NCBI GenBank assembly: GCA_949825065.1
Contig: OX463848.1
Location: 27,366,699 to 27,430,698, forward strand
DNA from: Odontocerum albicorne
Lineage: Eukaryota > Arthropoda > Insecta > Trichoptera > Odontoceridae
Direction: 5' to 3'
Length of the DNA: 64,000 nucleotides
Shown here: piece after piece, positions 11,561 to 23,419 of the stretch
How the letters are laid out: each line of letters opens with the position of its first letter
How positions within the stretch are numbered: the first letter of the stretch is position 1
The notes under the pieces: generated by a model
Told to the model about the DNA's origin: nothing
Database searches by the model: none
The model's input: only the letters and a program-made list of their open reading frames with translations
Position numbers and translations under genes: made by a program

Positions 11561-12352
11561 TGTTTTGTTTATCTTATTGTTATATGTTTAAGTAAAATTA
11601 TTTTTATTTTGAGTATTGTGTCGGCGTATTTCTTAATACTTTAAATGAATATGTTGTAATACAAAAATTATATCTGATTGCTTCATGCCCTTTCATTTAA
11701 ATCTCATTTCCAACACTAGTGGGGTAATTTGTAACTGATAATCTTCATTGTCTTTTTAGAAGTTTATTGATTTTTTTTTTAAGGAATCGTTTAATTTTTT
11801 TTGTTACTCTTTTTCTCTGCTTTGCACATTTAATAAAATACAATTCAACTTACAACATTTTAATGAAAAAAATCTACGAAGTATTTTTTTGTCGAAATAA
11901 CTTTTATTTTGCTTTCGTTTTTATAATTAATTTTTACATTCGCATCTAGACAATATAGTGTTTATTTAGAAAAGTTCCCAAAATGTTAATTGTAGTGTTC
12001 TTGTTAATAAACTCACCCTTAATGCCAGAACATAACCCAAAGAGTTAATATTTTCACCCTTATGGTAATGATGATTTATTTTTCGTCGGTTTTAGGTGAC
12101 AGTAAGTCACCCTAAGGACGATTCGATGGTTTTTCGTAATAATAAACGTTTTCAACTTTCCATTGAAAGGTACAGATTATTTTTAGTGCGTAGCTTCACA
12201 GGTAGACTATTTAATTGAATAACCCCACAAAACGCTTTGTCCGGAAAACTTATTACCTAGCTCAATCTGGGTACATCGCATCGCTGAAGTGGCGGGTATA
12301 GTTTATTTAAAGGGTATTGGTTGAATCAATTCGTTTTATATAATATCAAGAC

Positions 12353-12388
12353 ATATGATAGCATATCATCTCTGATATGCTATCATAT
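12353..12388. repeat. Perfect 16-bp hairpin
   Basis: atatgatagcatatca, 4-base loop, tgatatgctatcatat. No element boundary or tract typical of a terminator is seen. Confidence 0.9.
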
Positions 12389-12519
12389 CTGCCAAGGGAC
12401 ATTAAGAAAAGGAAAGCACACAGAATACCAATGCGTTATCTTTATCGTTAAATTTATCCTCATTTGGATGTTTAGGAAAACTTGAATAAAATGACTATTA
12501 ATATATCGCCGCTTTCAGA

Positions 12520-13860
12520 GCAGACTCTTCAAGGGTGCTCTACCTCAGAATCTGAACCTACTATTAGTAAAAGATTAAAAATATTACAAAAAACAAAATA
12601 AGTTGACTCTAAGGATAGGAATGTAGGGGTTGCGGCCATTTGATTGGTTACTTCCCCGTATTTTCATCTGTAAATATGCTTTTAGCAACTAATTATAGAA
12701 CTACCTCAAAGATCGTAAAATTTGTGTCAGGATCAAGTTACACAAATCGTATGAATTTGTTCCTGAAAGTGGCGTTTCGCAGTGTTCCCATTTGGAGCCA
12801 AAATTGTTTTTATTATTTGTTAATGACAACAGAGATATTTGATAATGACAATTTTTTTAATACTTGTCCATGACTTCAAAATCTATAAGCTTAAATCTAC
12901 CATGAATGATTGTTTGATTCTTCAACGGAATCCTAATAATTTGTATAAATGGTGCAGGGAAAAATTGCTTTCTTCATGTTGTTAAGTGTCAAGTTATTAG
13001 TTCAGCAGAAAAAAAAGTCAATATTAAATGTGTCTATGCTTGAAATGTAAGAGTACTGAAAACTGTTTAGCAGATCCGTGACCTCGGAGTTATAGTTGTT
13101 AGAAAGCTGAGCTTTGTTGCGCATATACAATAGATAAAATAGCACCTGCGCATAGTCTAGACTGGGCTTTGTACTCAGACTAGGTAATGATTTTCCTAAG
13201 CCAGAAACATTTAAAATTTTGTATACTTCTTTGGTGAGAACATTTTTGGATTACAATTCGGCAATATGCCCAGTTCACTGTATGGCCACATTGATAAAAT
13301 TAAACGTAATCGTATTTCTAAACTCGTATTTCAATAATCCGGAACTAACTCAGCTTGTCATGCTACACGTTTGTTCCTTGGCAACGTGTTTTGTTCAACT
13401 CTTGTATAGCAAGAATGCAGAAGTTATTTAGTATTTAGTTAGTATTCCTCCACTCGGCAACATGTTTTGTTCAACTCTTGTACAGCAAGAATGCAGAAGT
13501 TATTTAGTATTTAGTTAGTATTCCTCCACTCGTAGTAGTTATTTAGTTAGTATTCCTCCACTCGACAACATGTTTTGTTCAACTCTTGTATAGCAAGAAT
13601 TCAGAAGTTATCAATATGATCATTGTATGGATATTCGTATGGTTTTTGCTTCTCAAAGGAGTAAAGGGAAGAAGTTCTTCTTGCCGGAATTAATTGATTG
13701 AAGTATATGGATTTGCCTTCGACTTGAACTATTTTTTTTCTATTGTATAACACTGTTTACATGTCAATGTTAAATTTTATATGTTGTGGTTTTTATATCT
13801 TTGTATCATAAAGGTTATTTGATCATTTAAATAAATAAATAACTTTAATATTTTTTAACA
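12520..13860 (+). mobile_element. Jockey-like LINE, decayed reverse transcriptase region and 3' end
   Basis: In shifting frames one can read a VPIWSQNCFYYLLMTTEIF-like remnant of the VPQGS.L.P.LF..FINDI block, then DFKIYKLKSTMNDCLILQR (the AD-D catalytic turn changed to HDFKIYK). YKWCRE and KIAPAHSLDW-like sequence follow, then ILYTSLVRTFLDYNSAICP. These are successive motifs of jockey-type reverse transcriptases. The 3' part contains a tandem repeat (13380-13611) and ends in aataaataaataac near 13855. It is non-functional. The first 130 bases resemble 15880-16010. Confidence 0.75.
13380..13611. repeat. Tandem repeat, 76-bp unit with nested 32-bp duplication
   Basis: Units start at 13380 and 13456 (ggcaacRtgttttgttcaac); a third, gacaacatgttttg, is at 13564 after an extra ttatttagttagtattcctc block. 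It lies in the 3' part of the jockey-like LINE. Confidence 0.88.
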
Positions 13861-14619
13861 TTGTGCACAGAAGTAAAAATATATGTATTTCAGTTTAATA
13901 TCTTGATACATGAGTTTGTTAATCAGAAACGCTTTAATTTTTTTATACGTCCGGGATATATTTTTCATATTTGACAATTACGAACACGAGAATGTTTTAA
14001 TGATTTATTTTGTGAGTATTTAAAAATTACCAAAGTTAGTATTATATTATATATTCAGCAAAACCAAGCGATATATGAAAGCTCGCTAGAAGAACTAGAA
14101 ACATTTTTTTTAATAAAATTGATAACATGTAAAATTTATGTATTCCCGGTGCAGTGCGCGACAAAATAGTTACTTTTTACTGAAAAAACATATCCACAGG
14201 AACGAAACACATAAAAACTCGCATTTATATGGAGATTTCATTCGCAACGCCTATTCCTCGGGGATGTTGTGGTTTATTTGGAGAGCTATGAGCTGAGGTA
14301 GTGTAAGACCATATTTTTCCACTCCACCTTTTCTCAATTTTGTCTTTAGCAGATTAGGTGATTACTATGTTAGTTACGTGAAGAATTTTTATAAATCGAT
14401 ATCCTAGTTTATATCACTGCTGCTCCAAAAATCAGGAAAGATATAAGAAATAGTAGAGAACAACTAGGTGACTCCAGACATTCTTTGCATAACCAGTAGC
14501 TCCCAGTTCTTTGGTTAAAATCTTGGCACAATTTCGTTAAGACTACTGGGAAAGAACATCGGCCTATGCCTTTAGAGACATTACTAAAGGTTTTGTCTTT
14601 ACACACAGCACCTTGCTTT

Positions 14620-14900
14620 GAACTACTCTAGGGGACCTGGAAATATCTTAACAGGCTTCGAACAGGCATTGAGAGATCCAAGAACAACATGGTAAAATGG
14701 CGAATATTAGATAATGGATCGAGTCCGCATCTGCAACGAGGAGCCAACAGTCAATACGACACTTGCTGCAATGAAGAGTCCGGTGTCTTGCGCTGAAAAA
14801 AAAAACAAATTCGTAGAATGTCTAGCACTGTCCAGGTGACTGAATTCTGGGTGGAAATAATTAAGCGCCTTTGGTACGATAAGAAGAAAGAGATAATACT
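14620..14900 (+). mobile_element. LINE C-terminal fragment (NRLRTG type)
   Basis: The frame reads TWKYLNRLRTGIERSKNNMV, then KWRILDNGSSPHL. In the next frame RICNEEPTVNTTLAAMKSPV follows. The LNRLRTG...N..KW...C.C.....T..H motif is the C-terminal zinc-knuckle-like region of several LINE proteins. It has at least one frameshift. A SINE fragment follows. Confidence 0.6.
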
Positions 14901-14904
14901 CTGT

Positions 14905-14990
14905 TGTATTTTATTTTCGTTGCTAGTTTATTGTCATGTGACAATTTCTTCCATCCAACTAAAATGGTTTTGAACAAGCCTTTAGCTCTG
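14905..14990 (-). mobile_element. SINE family A body fragment
   Basis: gctagtttattgtcatgtga and caatttcttccatccaac match the body; it abuts a LINE remnant. Confidence 0.4.
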
Positions 14991-15879
14991 TATTTTGATA
15001 AACTAATTAAGCAGTGCTCGCGATTCTTGCTGGAGTTTCCGAGATACCAGATCGCTAACTTTTACTCATTTTTATTAGTTTAAAAAACACACCGTTATTT
15101 ACAATTATATACAATAGTTGAACCGATAATATCTTTGCTTTATAATCTAGATTTTTTTATTCATTCAAAATCATTATTCAATATGATCACTTCGTCTCTT
15201 AGCCCTGTTTATGAGGCATTTTATCTAACTCTAATATAATTAAATGGCGACAGCCACTAATTTCCAATCCTAACACTAAATTTATTTTGTAATATTTTTG
15301 ATATGTCTATAATAGTAGGTTCGAGTCACGAGTTGGAGCGTTCTTGATAAGAGTTTGCTCTCTAAATGGCGTTTTATACATTGTCATTTTATTATTATTA
15401 TTACTCCATATTTAGATAAATATTTTGCACTTCGAATTCAAAGGTTATTGTTTTGTAGATATCGACGTAAATGTCAGGATATTGATGGATAGCAAGTACA
15501 TTTTAATTACCAGTCGAAGATAAGATAAATACGACGGGTAAACAATTATTTTATTCAAACATGATCGATACCGCATCAGTCAGATAACGTGCTCTGGTTT
15601 GGCCACAAGCAGTCACGGCAATGGAAGTACAAGCGTGAAGATAAACCCGGGTTTGTTGGTTAAATCCATCTCCCCGTGCTGTGCTGTATGCAGAAGGCTC
15701 TAATGATTAAATGTCTTAAGCCGCTTTCAAACGGAAACTTGAGTGCCGGCTTGATTAGTTTTATTGATCAGCACAAGCTTTACGTTAACTTGTCATCAAA
15801 ATACGATATATTTGGTATATATATCATACATATTTCTAATAATAATAATAAATGAGCAATTTACAATGCTTCGTTTGGA

Positions 15880-16480
15880 GAGTATCTATACTCTCGGGGC
15901 GCTCTAATTTAGGATTTGAATCCACTATTATTAACTGACTGAAAATAAAAATTGACAGATTAAGTGTAAGGTAGTGGATTTGGTCATTAGATTAAGTACT
16001 TCCCCATTTACATACGGATGTGAAACTTGAAATGATTTGTATAGAACTACGAGTATAACTTTGACTTATCAGAAAAAAGGATAAAGTCAGAAGAAAGCTG
16101 TGGAGATGCTTTCAGTAAGAATATTTTATGGAATGTCAATGTATGAAAACATGAGAAATGAATACATCCATTAAATGGATGTTTTAAGTATGACGAGCTG
16201 AACTTTGAAATGTTTTGGATACCTGGAAAATGAATGACGAAAGAATGATTAATTAATTATATAAGTTTGAAGGGAAAGGTGTGCGTGGAAGTGGAAGACC
16301 GAGAAGAAAGTGGCTTCATCAAATGGATAAGATTTTAAAAGAAGGTAAAGTGAGATGTATGAATAATAGAAGGCATGACGAGATATGTGTGAAAGAGGTG
16401 AATGTAGTGTGCTTGGACAGAAAAGTTTGAATATCTGTTCTCTCTGCTTACTCCACAGGAGACACGGCGTGATGATATGA
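15880..16480 (+). mobile_element. LINE family A, copy 3
   Basis: Decayed plus-strand sequence reads a TYGCET-like motif near 16010, then KLWRCF, and a GVRGSGRPRRKWLHQMDKIL block around 16275-16345. After NNRRHDEICVKEV it reaches the 3' end ggcgtgatgatatgaatata (16465-16485). The first 130 bases (15880-16010) are also found in decayed form at 12520-12660. Confidence 0.75.
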
Positions 16481-16864
16481 ATATATATGTGTGTATATTC
16501 ATATATACAAATAATATTTAAATACTATTTTACCCTTTTTTTTAATATTCAGGTAGATGTTAGGACTTCCTAGTTCAGATCGTTTCTAGCAAACATTTTA
16601 AAATGACACAATTTTTTACATAGCATTAATTTGTGCCATTTCATCATTATAAGCTTTGATCTATCCACTTCAGAATATAGCCTTTCCGAAAAACCTTCAC
16701 TATCTTCTCTTATGTTATTAACCTGAATCAAAATTGTCTAAGAAATCTAATGTATGAGTACTTGAATGTAATCTTCTATCCAACCTTGAATGCAATTTCG
16801 GAAAACCGAACATAGAGAGACCACTTGAAATATATAACATATTGTTTATCGTTGACTTAAAATG

Positions 16865-17145
16865 CCATCAGTAATATACCATTATGGAGTGAAGGTCGAC
16901 AGAAAGTCGCCGGTTTGAACCCCGCGCTGTGCTACTACCCTCGAATGACACAAGCATTTTTTCCACCTAGTATTCGGGGGTATTAAGATACCTATGACAT
17001 TAGTCGTATCTATGTGTTAAAAAAGAGGAAAAACAAACATGCCGATGTGCTCCGATCGTCTCACTTAGGTATACCATCAGATCCAGTACTGCGATGTGGC
17101 CGGTGAGTTTGCTGGTGTGCAACGGCTCATTCACTAAAAAAAAAC
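16865..17145 (+). mobile_element. SINE family C, copy 2
   Basis: It begins with a B-box-like gccggtttgaaccccgcgc and then shares tgctactaccctcgaatgac, cctagtattcgggggtatta and gtggccggtgagtttgctgg with the copy at 300-640. Confidence 0.62.
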
Positions 17146-17149
17146 ACCT

Positions 17150-18683
17150 CCACGGCATAGCTTCGCTTTCCAATTGAATTGGTATTTGAAATATCGAGGA
17201 GATTCTCGACTAAGAGGCCCAGTAACGAACGAACGATCGATCGTGAATAAATTAATTTCTTATAAAATTGAGGGTAAATAAACAACATGTACTAATAATT
17301 ACCATAATGGCCAAACAAGAATATAATAATGGCCAAAAAATAGATCTTTCGGAAAGTTAGTTCGTATTATGAGGTCTCCAATGGCGCAATTTTGCACCAA
17401 GTGCTCGTAGACGGTGGTTTTAAGTATGTTATTTTCATAAGTGTATTAATCTTTCGTGTCGTAGACTGCTGGTTATTCGCTATCAAAGCCTTGATTTGGT
17501 GGTTATTAATGGTAATCAGCCTTCCGGAGCGGTCACTATCTTCGAGTTTCGTATCACCATTACGAAATTATTTAATTTACATCTGAGACACACACACGAT
17601 CGTTTGTTTACTGCATCACTGTCATACACTGTACATTTAATTATTTTTATTTATGTCACATTTGGTCTTTTGCTGCAATGAAAAAGCATCTAACGCCGAG
17701 AAAACAACTTTTTTTTCATTATCAAAAGAATGACAAAAATCATATAAGCAATTTGGTTGAACAATGACCAAAAAATCCGCTAAATCATTCCCTTACATGA
17801 TAATATACATTTAGCACGTTAAGAGGGAATTTAGCGACGATAATTTTATCCTTATGTCATTAAATACGAAACTACTATATGGACAACCTGATATATATTT
17901 TTAAAATTAATATTTTTAAACCTAACATATCATTTTAATAACGTGCATACATTGATTTTCCGTAATATTCTTGAGGCTCGTTGAATTCGCGGCTATGAAT
18001 CTTCTTCAGTTTTTTTTGCATAATTGAGACTTTATTATAAAAAAATGTAAAACATGGAGCCTTATTTGATATGAAATGAGAGACAGCAGATTAATGTAAG
18101 CAAAAAAATAGTGTTAATAAATATTTTATAAATTCATCGGTTAATTATAATTATTAATGCTTTCTCGATTTTACTTGAAAACATATGTTTCCCTTGCCCC
18201 CCATTCGTCTAGCTAGATCGAGTGAGCTGTTATGTACGCTTGGCGAATATAAATTATATTTAATCATTTAATTCAACAATACATCCTTCATCTATCAGTT
18301 GATCTGCATTTAAGAAGAAATTCTTTGATTTCGACATCGTAACATTAAAAATTGTTACATACAAATCAATTGTTACATTAAAAAAATATTAAATGTGTAT
18401 TTTGTTAGACTTTGATTAATCTAATGGCGAGTGACTCACTCTCAAACGTTTAATTTTCTTTTTAAATTGACTTTTTTTTTCTCTTTTCGTTCTAGGGTTT
18501 TTTCTATTTTTAGTAATATGTCGTTTTTAAAATAGTTCTTATTGCGTAAGTGTGATTTTTTATATTTAATTTTCTACGAAAACTTGACTGGCCTTGATTA
18601 AATTATGTGTTATATAATTATGTGCAATGTACTAAAGAACCTGCACCGTAAATAAAATATTATAAGAAAGCGTTATTTTTCAG
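17150..18683. other. No recognised feature
   Basis: Two short overlapping frames near 17392-17681 show no domain. The remainder is AT-rich. Confidence 0.55.
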
Positions 18684-18799
18684 GACATCCTAGTACAAAG
18701 AAATTGCTAACTTGTTCAGAAGCCAGCGATGCCGAAAAGACAAAAAAATCGATAAAATGGCGTGGAATACATACGAATATAAATATAACATTTAGTTCT
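18684..18799 (+). CDS. Candidate internal exon, unknown protein
   Basis: A typical acceptor (gcgttatttttcag, ending at 18683) is followed by an open frame: HPSTKKLLTCSEASDAEKT, then KKSIKWRGIHTNINITFSS. It is lysine- and serine-rich and hydrophilic. A possible donor TCT|GTAGAT follows at 18800. The frame stays open to about 19000, but composition becomes hydrophobic and intron-like after about 18800. I do not recognise the peptide. No neighbouring exon can be linked to it. The call rests only on splice sites and coding-like composition. Confidence 0.28.
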
Positions 18800-19238
18800 G
18801 TAGATAGATTCTCAATACTTTTTCTGATTCTAACTTCGAAATGTTTGGACTTGATGACATGTTTATGCCTTTGTCTTATCATACGAAGCCAGTCACGCTA
18901 TATATTCAAACGACATTCTCCAGTATACTGTAGATTCTGCTTAATCGGGATACATTGCAATCATCTCATTTTGTCTCAAGCGGTCGTTCCAATAATGTGA
19001 AATTTTATGAAAAAAACACTTGACTAAGCTTAAATTTTTTTTTTAAATATTCATGCTATCATTTTATTGATGATGCAAATGTGTAATTGAAATTATATTA
19101 TATACACAAATAATGGATATCTCTAAAAAAATACCCATCAAAAAAACAACATGCAGATATGCAATTTGATTGCATACATGTATAGTACGCACATAAATGA
19201 CTACAGGTTAAACAAGCATATTTTCCTAAACAATTTTC

Positions 19239-19610
19239 TTGAAGAAATTTATGGAGTGTACCCTGGCGCGTTCCTTTTTTACTCTGCAAGTGGACGAAAT
19301 GAATTTTAAAATTGGTTTAAATATGAATAATATCAATTATAATTTCTTGTTATCTTTCCTTAATTTGAAAAGCCTCTCTGATCGGCAAATAATAGCTGAC
19401 TTGATTTTACTTTTTAAAATCGTCAATGGAATGATCGATTGTCCGAAATTCCTGAAATTGATTAACATTCGAGTTCTAGCCAGAATGACCAGGCTGCAAG
19501 ACACATTTTTATGTGAGAATTATAGAACGTAGATCTATAAGAGGTGTCTGAGGGGGCACTTCCGAATAACCTTGAGATGGCACCCCACTTGGCACTCGAG
19601 GATTTTTTGA
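19239..19610 (+). mobile_element. Jockey-like LINE C-terminal fragment
   Basis: The frame contains LKSLSDRQIIADLILLFKIV, then NGMIDCPKFLKLINIRVLAR. This matches the R.IADL.LLYKI.NG.IDCP.LL..INFRVP.R.TR signature near the end of jockey/CR1-like reverse transcriptase proteins. The open frame covers 97 codons (19239-19532). A decayed end follows, then the Penelope fragment at about 19670. Confidence 0.75.
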
Positions 19611-19670
19611 ACTGCTTTTCAATAAAATATTCCAAGTCACATAAAGCCAGCTTTTTACACTAATTTTAAT

Positions 19671-19847
19671 CTCCGGAAACTCTTATTAAACGGGAAAGGC
19701 AAAAATGGAATCCTTAGCAACAGTGGTGTGTATAAACTTTTATGTGCCGACTGTGATAATTTCTATATAGGAAAGACAGGAAGATCTTTTGAAAAGAGAT
19801 TTCATGAACACAAATCCGCCTTATACCGTCACAAAAAAGTGGAATAA
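19671..19847 (+). pseudogene. Penelope-like element: GIY-YIG endonuclease fragment fused to its 3' tail
   Basis: The open frame LRKLLLNGKGKNGILSNSG is followed by VYKLLCADCDNFYIGKTGR and SFEKRFHEHKSA. GVYKL and YIG are the two halves of the GIY-YIG motif, C..C and the Arg and His of GR.FE.RF.EH are conserved in Penelope-like endonucleases, and the domain nicks DNA during retroelement insertion. At about 19820 the sequence jumps directly into the family's 3' tail (ttataccgtcacaaaaaagt to 19874), deleting the end of the domain. It lies just behind a LINE fragment (19239-19610). Confidence 0.85.
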
Positions 19848-19874
19848 ACAGTGTTTGATAAAAATAAATTACAA

Positions 19875-21330
19875 TGTCTTTTCAATTTATGATTGTATTC
19901 TTGTATTTTTACCGTACTGGAGGAGAGTTTTGAGTTCATAGCTGTCTGTTTCCGTTGTTCAGTGATCAGTATGTTGTGTCTGTAACTTAATTTTTTCAAG
20001 TTGATTTTAAAATGTATGTTATATTGGCTGGCTGGCTGGCTGGCTGGCGGCTGGCTGGCTGGCATCTTGAGACATTGAGTGTTGTGGGGATGATGATTTT
20101 GACTTTTGGATGTGTTTGTGGTATGCACATGTTGATTTTTGTCTGTACACATTTGTATTCCCCTTTCACATTGATGTCAAGAGTGACGTCCAGTTTAGTG
20201 CAGTGCGGGCTCTCCGCCTTTGGATCGCCCCGTATTGTGTTGGCGATTCATATAGTTTGATTTTTTGTTCGATTCTTTCTAAACATTTATTTTTACTGCA
20301 AATGTGATAATTGTTTTTTTTTTAATATATTTTGTCTTTTTGTGGTATATGAAGCATTCAATACTGTTTTATCATTATTGTTATAAGGCACATTGCACCG
20401 TTTATTAATAAATAAAATAAATCAGTACAAATATCTAATATATGAATGCCTTCAAAACCATTTTCTGTCAAGTATCGCCGTTATTCAGCGGTAAATTTCT
20501 TAGCTTCCTGGTTAGTCACTGAATATTTTTTTCAGATGTCATCTATACCACTTTCCTGATGTTCTGATGTATACAACCGAAGTCTCGATAAAATGGCGAT
20601 ATACCCTAAATAAGAGAAACAAATTCAGCGTATATTATCGATTTGTGTCTGACTTAATATTTGTCTCAAATGTGTCCTGATTAGCTGATATGTACTGTAT
20701 TAGCAACGATAGCGAATCTTCAATTCTTTCTACCTTCTTGTCGCGGATCACTCCAAATGGATAAATTCAAAATATTTATATTGACATAAAGTAAAGGCGG
20801 GCGGGCGGGGCGGATGAGTACGTCTCCGCAAAGAAAAGAAAATTATTTTTCACAATCTGCGGGTATTTGAGATTGTTGAATCAACACTCGAGAATGTAAA
20901 TCTTTTCACGTTGAAATATTTTGAATCCCAAGAAGAATGGCACAACAAAAATATACGTGAGGTATACATTTCAGCTGTCTGTCTGCTCGATATCTTGCAA
21001 ACTCCGTAAACTGACTAGAATCAACAGAAGAGGAAACAAATTTGCGCGTTTATTTGCCATTTTCGAATTTAATACGGTAGTGTGAGAAGATTTTATTTAA
21101 ATATTTGTATTGGCTTTTTTTTACAAATTTCACCATATTTATATAATTCATTGTGATATGAGAAAAATAAATGTTTGTCTTATTAAATAGACGCGTACTA
21201 GAAGCAATTCGCAGCCTTTATAATTTGTCAAGAGTCCTGACGAAGAAGCTCGTAGACTTTGAAAGTATTGTAGTTGGTTTGTGATATGTTGTTACAAGTG
21301 TTGATGACATACAAAGTGTGTTTATGGTAT
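19875..21330. other. No recognised feature besides the CTGG microsatellite
   Basis: A GC-richer stretch at 20160-20250 (tgcagtgcgggctctccgcc) and a G-rich run gcgggcgggcgggg near 20797 were not assigned. Confidence 0.5.
20025..20063 (+). repeat. (CTGG)n microsatellite
   Basis: ggctggctggctggctggcg then gctggctggctggc, with one interruption. Confidence 0.95.
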
Positions 21331-21984
21331 ACTACCTTGATCAAAAAGTTTGTATACTACCTTGATCAAAAATAGGACCGGCCACCGTGTGGCGCTGTCA
21401 GTCACCCGACTGGAATTTTTTTTGTTAGGTTACCACATCTATCATTGACACTTCCCTCCAAATTTCAACGTCATATCTTGACATTTGTAAAAGTTACGCT
21501 GTACTGAGTACATCTACCTTTGTGCGTGTTTTCGATTTTTTACAAGTTTGAAAATGGCAACGAGTTTGCATAAAATTTTGTGTGAAAAACGGATTTAACG
21601 GTCCGCAGACCTTGAAAATGTTGGAGAAGTGTTTTTTCGGTGGCACGAACGCTTCAGAAGTGGTCGTGAGTCGGTCGAGGATGACGAACACGGTGGCAGT
21701 CGAAAACCGATGAAAACACCGATAAAATCAAAGAACCGACTTTAAAAACCGCTTCGCGGAACGCGTTACAGCACCCGAGTGGATGTCATGAAAAAATCGA
21801 AGACGGCTCTGATGGACATTCCGAAAATTGAGTACCAGCGGTGTTTCGAGGATTGGATCAAGCGCTGTCGTAAGTGCGTTGCAGTCGATGGGGAGTACTT
21901 GGAAGGGGACCATATCGATTTTGATGAATAAACTTGTATTTTCGATTTTATGAATAAAGCCCTAAAACTTTTTGATCAAGGTAG
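21331..21984 (+). mobile_element. Internally deleted mariner (MITE-like), same family as 52256-53591
   Basis: The right end ctttttgatcaaggtag and flanks match the 52256 copy, which lies in the opposite orientation. The left inverted end occurs twice in tandem (from 21331 and again from 21356). The coding part runs from MATSLHKILCEKRI through FRWHERFRSGRESVED-like sequence. It then jumps from about 21733 directly to the C-terminal part (ending IDFDE near 21930), removing roughly 700 bp including all three catalytic Asp. A smaller deletion near 21632 removes about 30 bp. It could only have moved with transposase supplied in trans. Confidence 0.9.
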
Positions 21985-22809
21985 TACAATGATACAAAAA
22001 AGTAACCACAAGCTGATGTTTTCCAAAACACTTTGATTCATCATTTTGAAATATTTATTGTAAGTATATATTATGTACAGTATTTAAGTTTTGTTTTTAA
22101 AAGGTTCAGCATGATTTACAAGATGTTCCTGTGCGTGGAGTGGGGTAAGTGCGTGTTCGAATCAAAGATGAAAAATATATTTCGAGAATTTCTTATTTTA
22201 TTTTACCCTTTTAACCAACATTCTTTTTAAGAGGTAAACATTATTAGAATTATCGTACATTATTTCGTGGAACAATAGTATTAAGTAAATAAACGTTAAT
22301 GAAAATATCACAATTGACAAATACAAAATGATGTTTTTTTTCCACAACATTACAATAAATTCAATAAAATTGATTTAAAATATACAATTATATAAGACTG
22401 CGAAGCCGATTAGATACATATTCTTACATACAACTATTCATATAAACCTTGACTTGTCTCAAGTCTATTTTATGTGCGGAAGGTGGTATGCATGTCTGTA
22501 CTGTTTTTTAAATTTTTTTTCGTATATGATTCATGTAACTGTTTAAAAATTGTATTTACGTTAAACATTTGGTATCTCGTATTCATGCGCACCAAAATTT
22601 CTAGTTTGAGTATAACTCTTGTAACCTTTTTTAATAGTCGCTAAAATACCGTACATTGTAATAAAATAACATTGTGCTATTTCTACGGCGGGAAAGACAG
22701 AAAACCATATCTCCAGATCTTTAATCGTGGCATACGTCTTTAGTTTCTTTTCTTTCATACAGTTTTTTTTCTGTTTCTCTGAGTTAACTATATTCATAAA
22801 TTATGTATT

Positions 22810-23013
22810 ATATTCCACTTTCGTTATATACAATACATCCTAATAGGTTTATAGCGATGTGTCGAATTTCCAACCAATCAGAAAGGTTTTAAACAAATCT
22901 TTGGAGAAAATTAGGCTGCTTCCTTTTAAAAAAAATCTGAGTTGAAATGAGAATTGCACCCGCAATCTCCGAGTCGGAGGACGGTAATCTTATCGACTAG
23001 GCCACGGAGGTGT
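22810..23013 (-). mobile_element. tRNA-derived SINE, family A
   Basis: It carries the body start ccactttcgttatatacaat and the head complement gagaattgcacccgcaatct with ctaggccacggaggt. Confidence 0.7.
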
Positions 23014-23257
23014 CTTACCATAGAAATACAATTGACGGATTCACTAACGAACTGGTCTTACTCTTAGATCTTATTTTATCTAAATTATGTTGCTGTTGCT
23101 AGTTGAGGTAGCGGTTTTGCGCATTAAAAATAAAATTGGAGTTTAATTCCATGCGGCCTGCATCAGATAGAAGTACCTGTCGATATTCTGATCATCGGAC
23201 TTTCGTTTCGTGATCTGTCAAGACTGCGTGCTTGCTTAGTGCAGCACAGACATATAT

Positions 23258-23415
23258 ACCATCACGCCATACCCCTTTTGTGGCTGGCAAAGAGGACAGA
23301 TGTCCATGCCTTTCTATTAATGTTCACAGCTCTCGCCACGTTTACTTTCCCTCAGTTAAAATTTCTCCTACTGTCTTCTTCCACTTTTTTCTCGGTCTAC
23401 TTCCATACATTTCAA
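23258..23415 (-). mobile_element. LINE family A, short 3' end, copy 4
   Basis: Only the last 160 bases remain: accatcacgcc, then the equivalents of gtaggcagagtggac and the Cys/Arg-rich C-terminal codons. The copy is strongly decayed. Confidence 0.6.
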
Positions 23416-23419
23416 ACAT

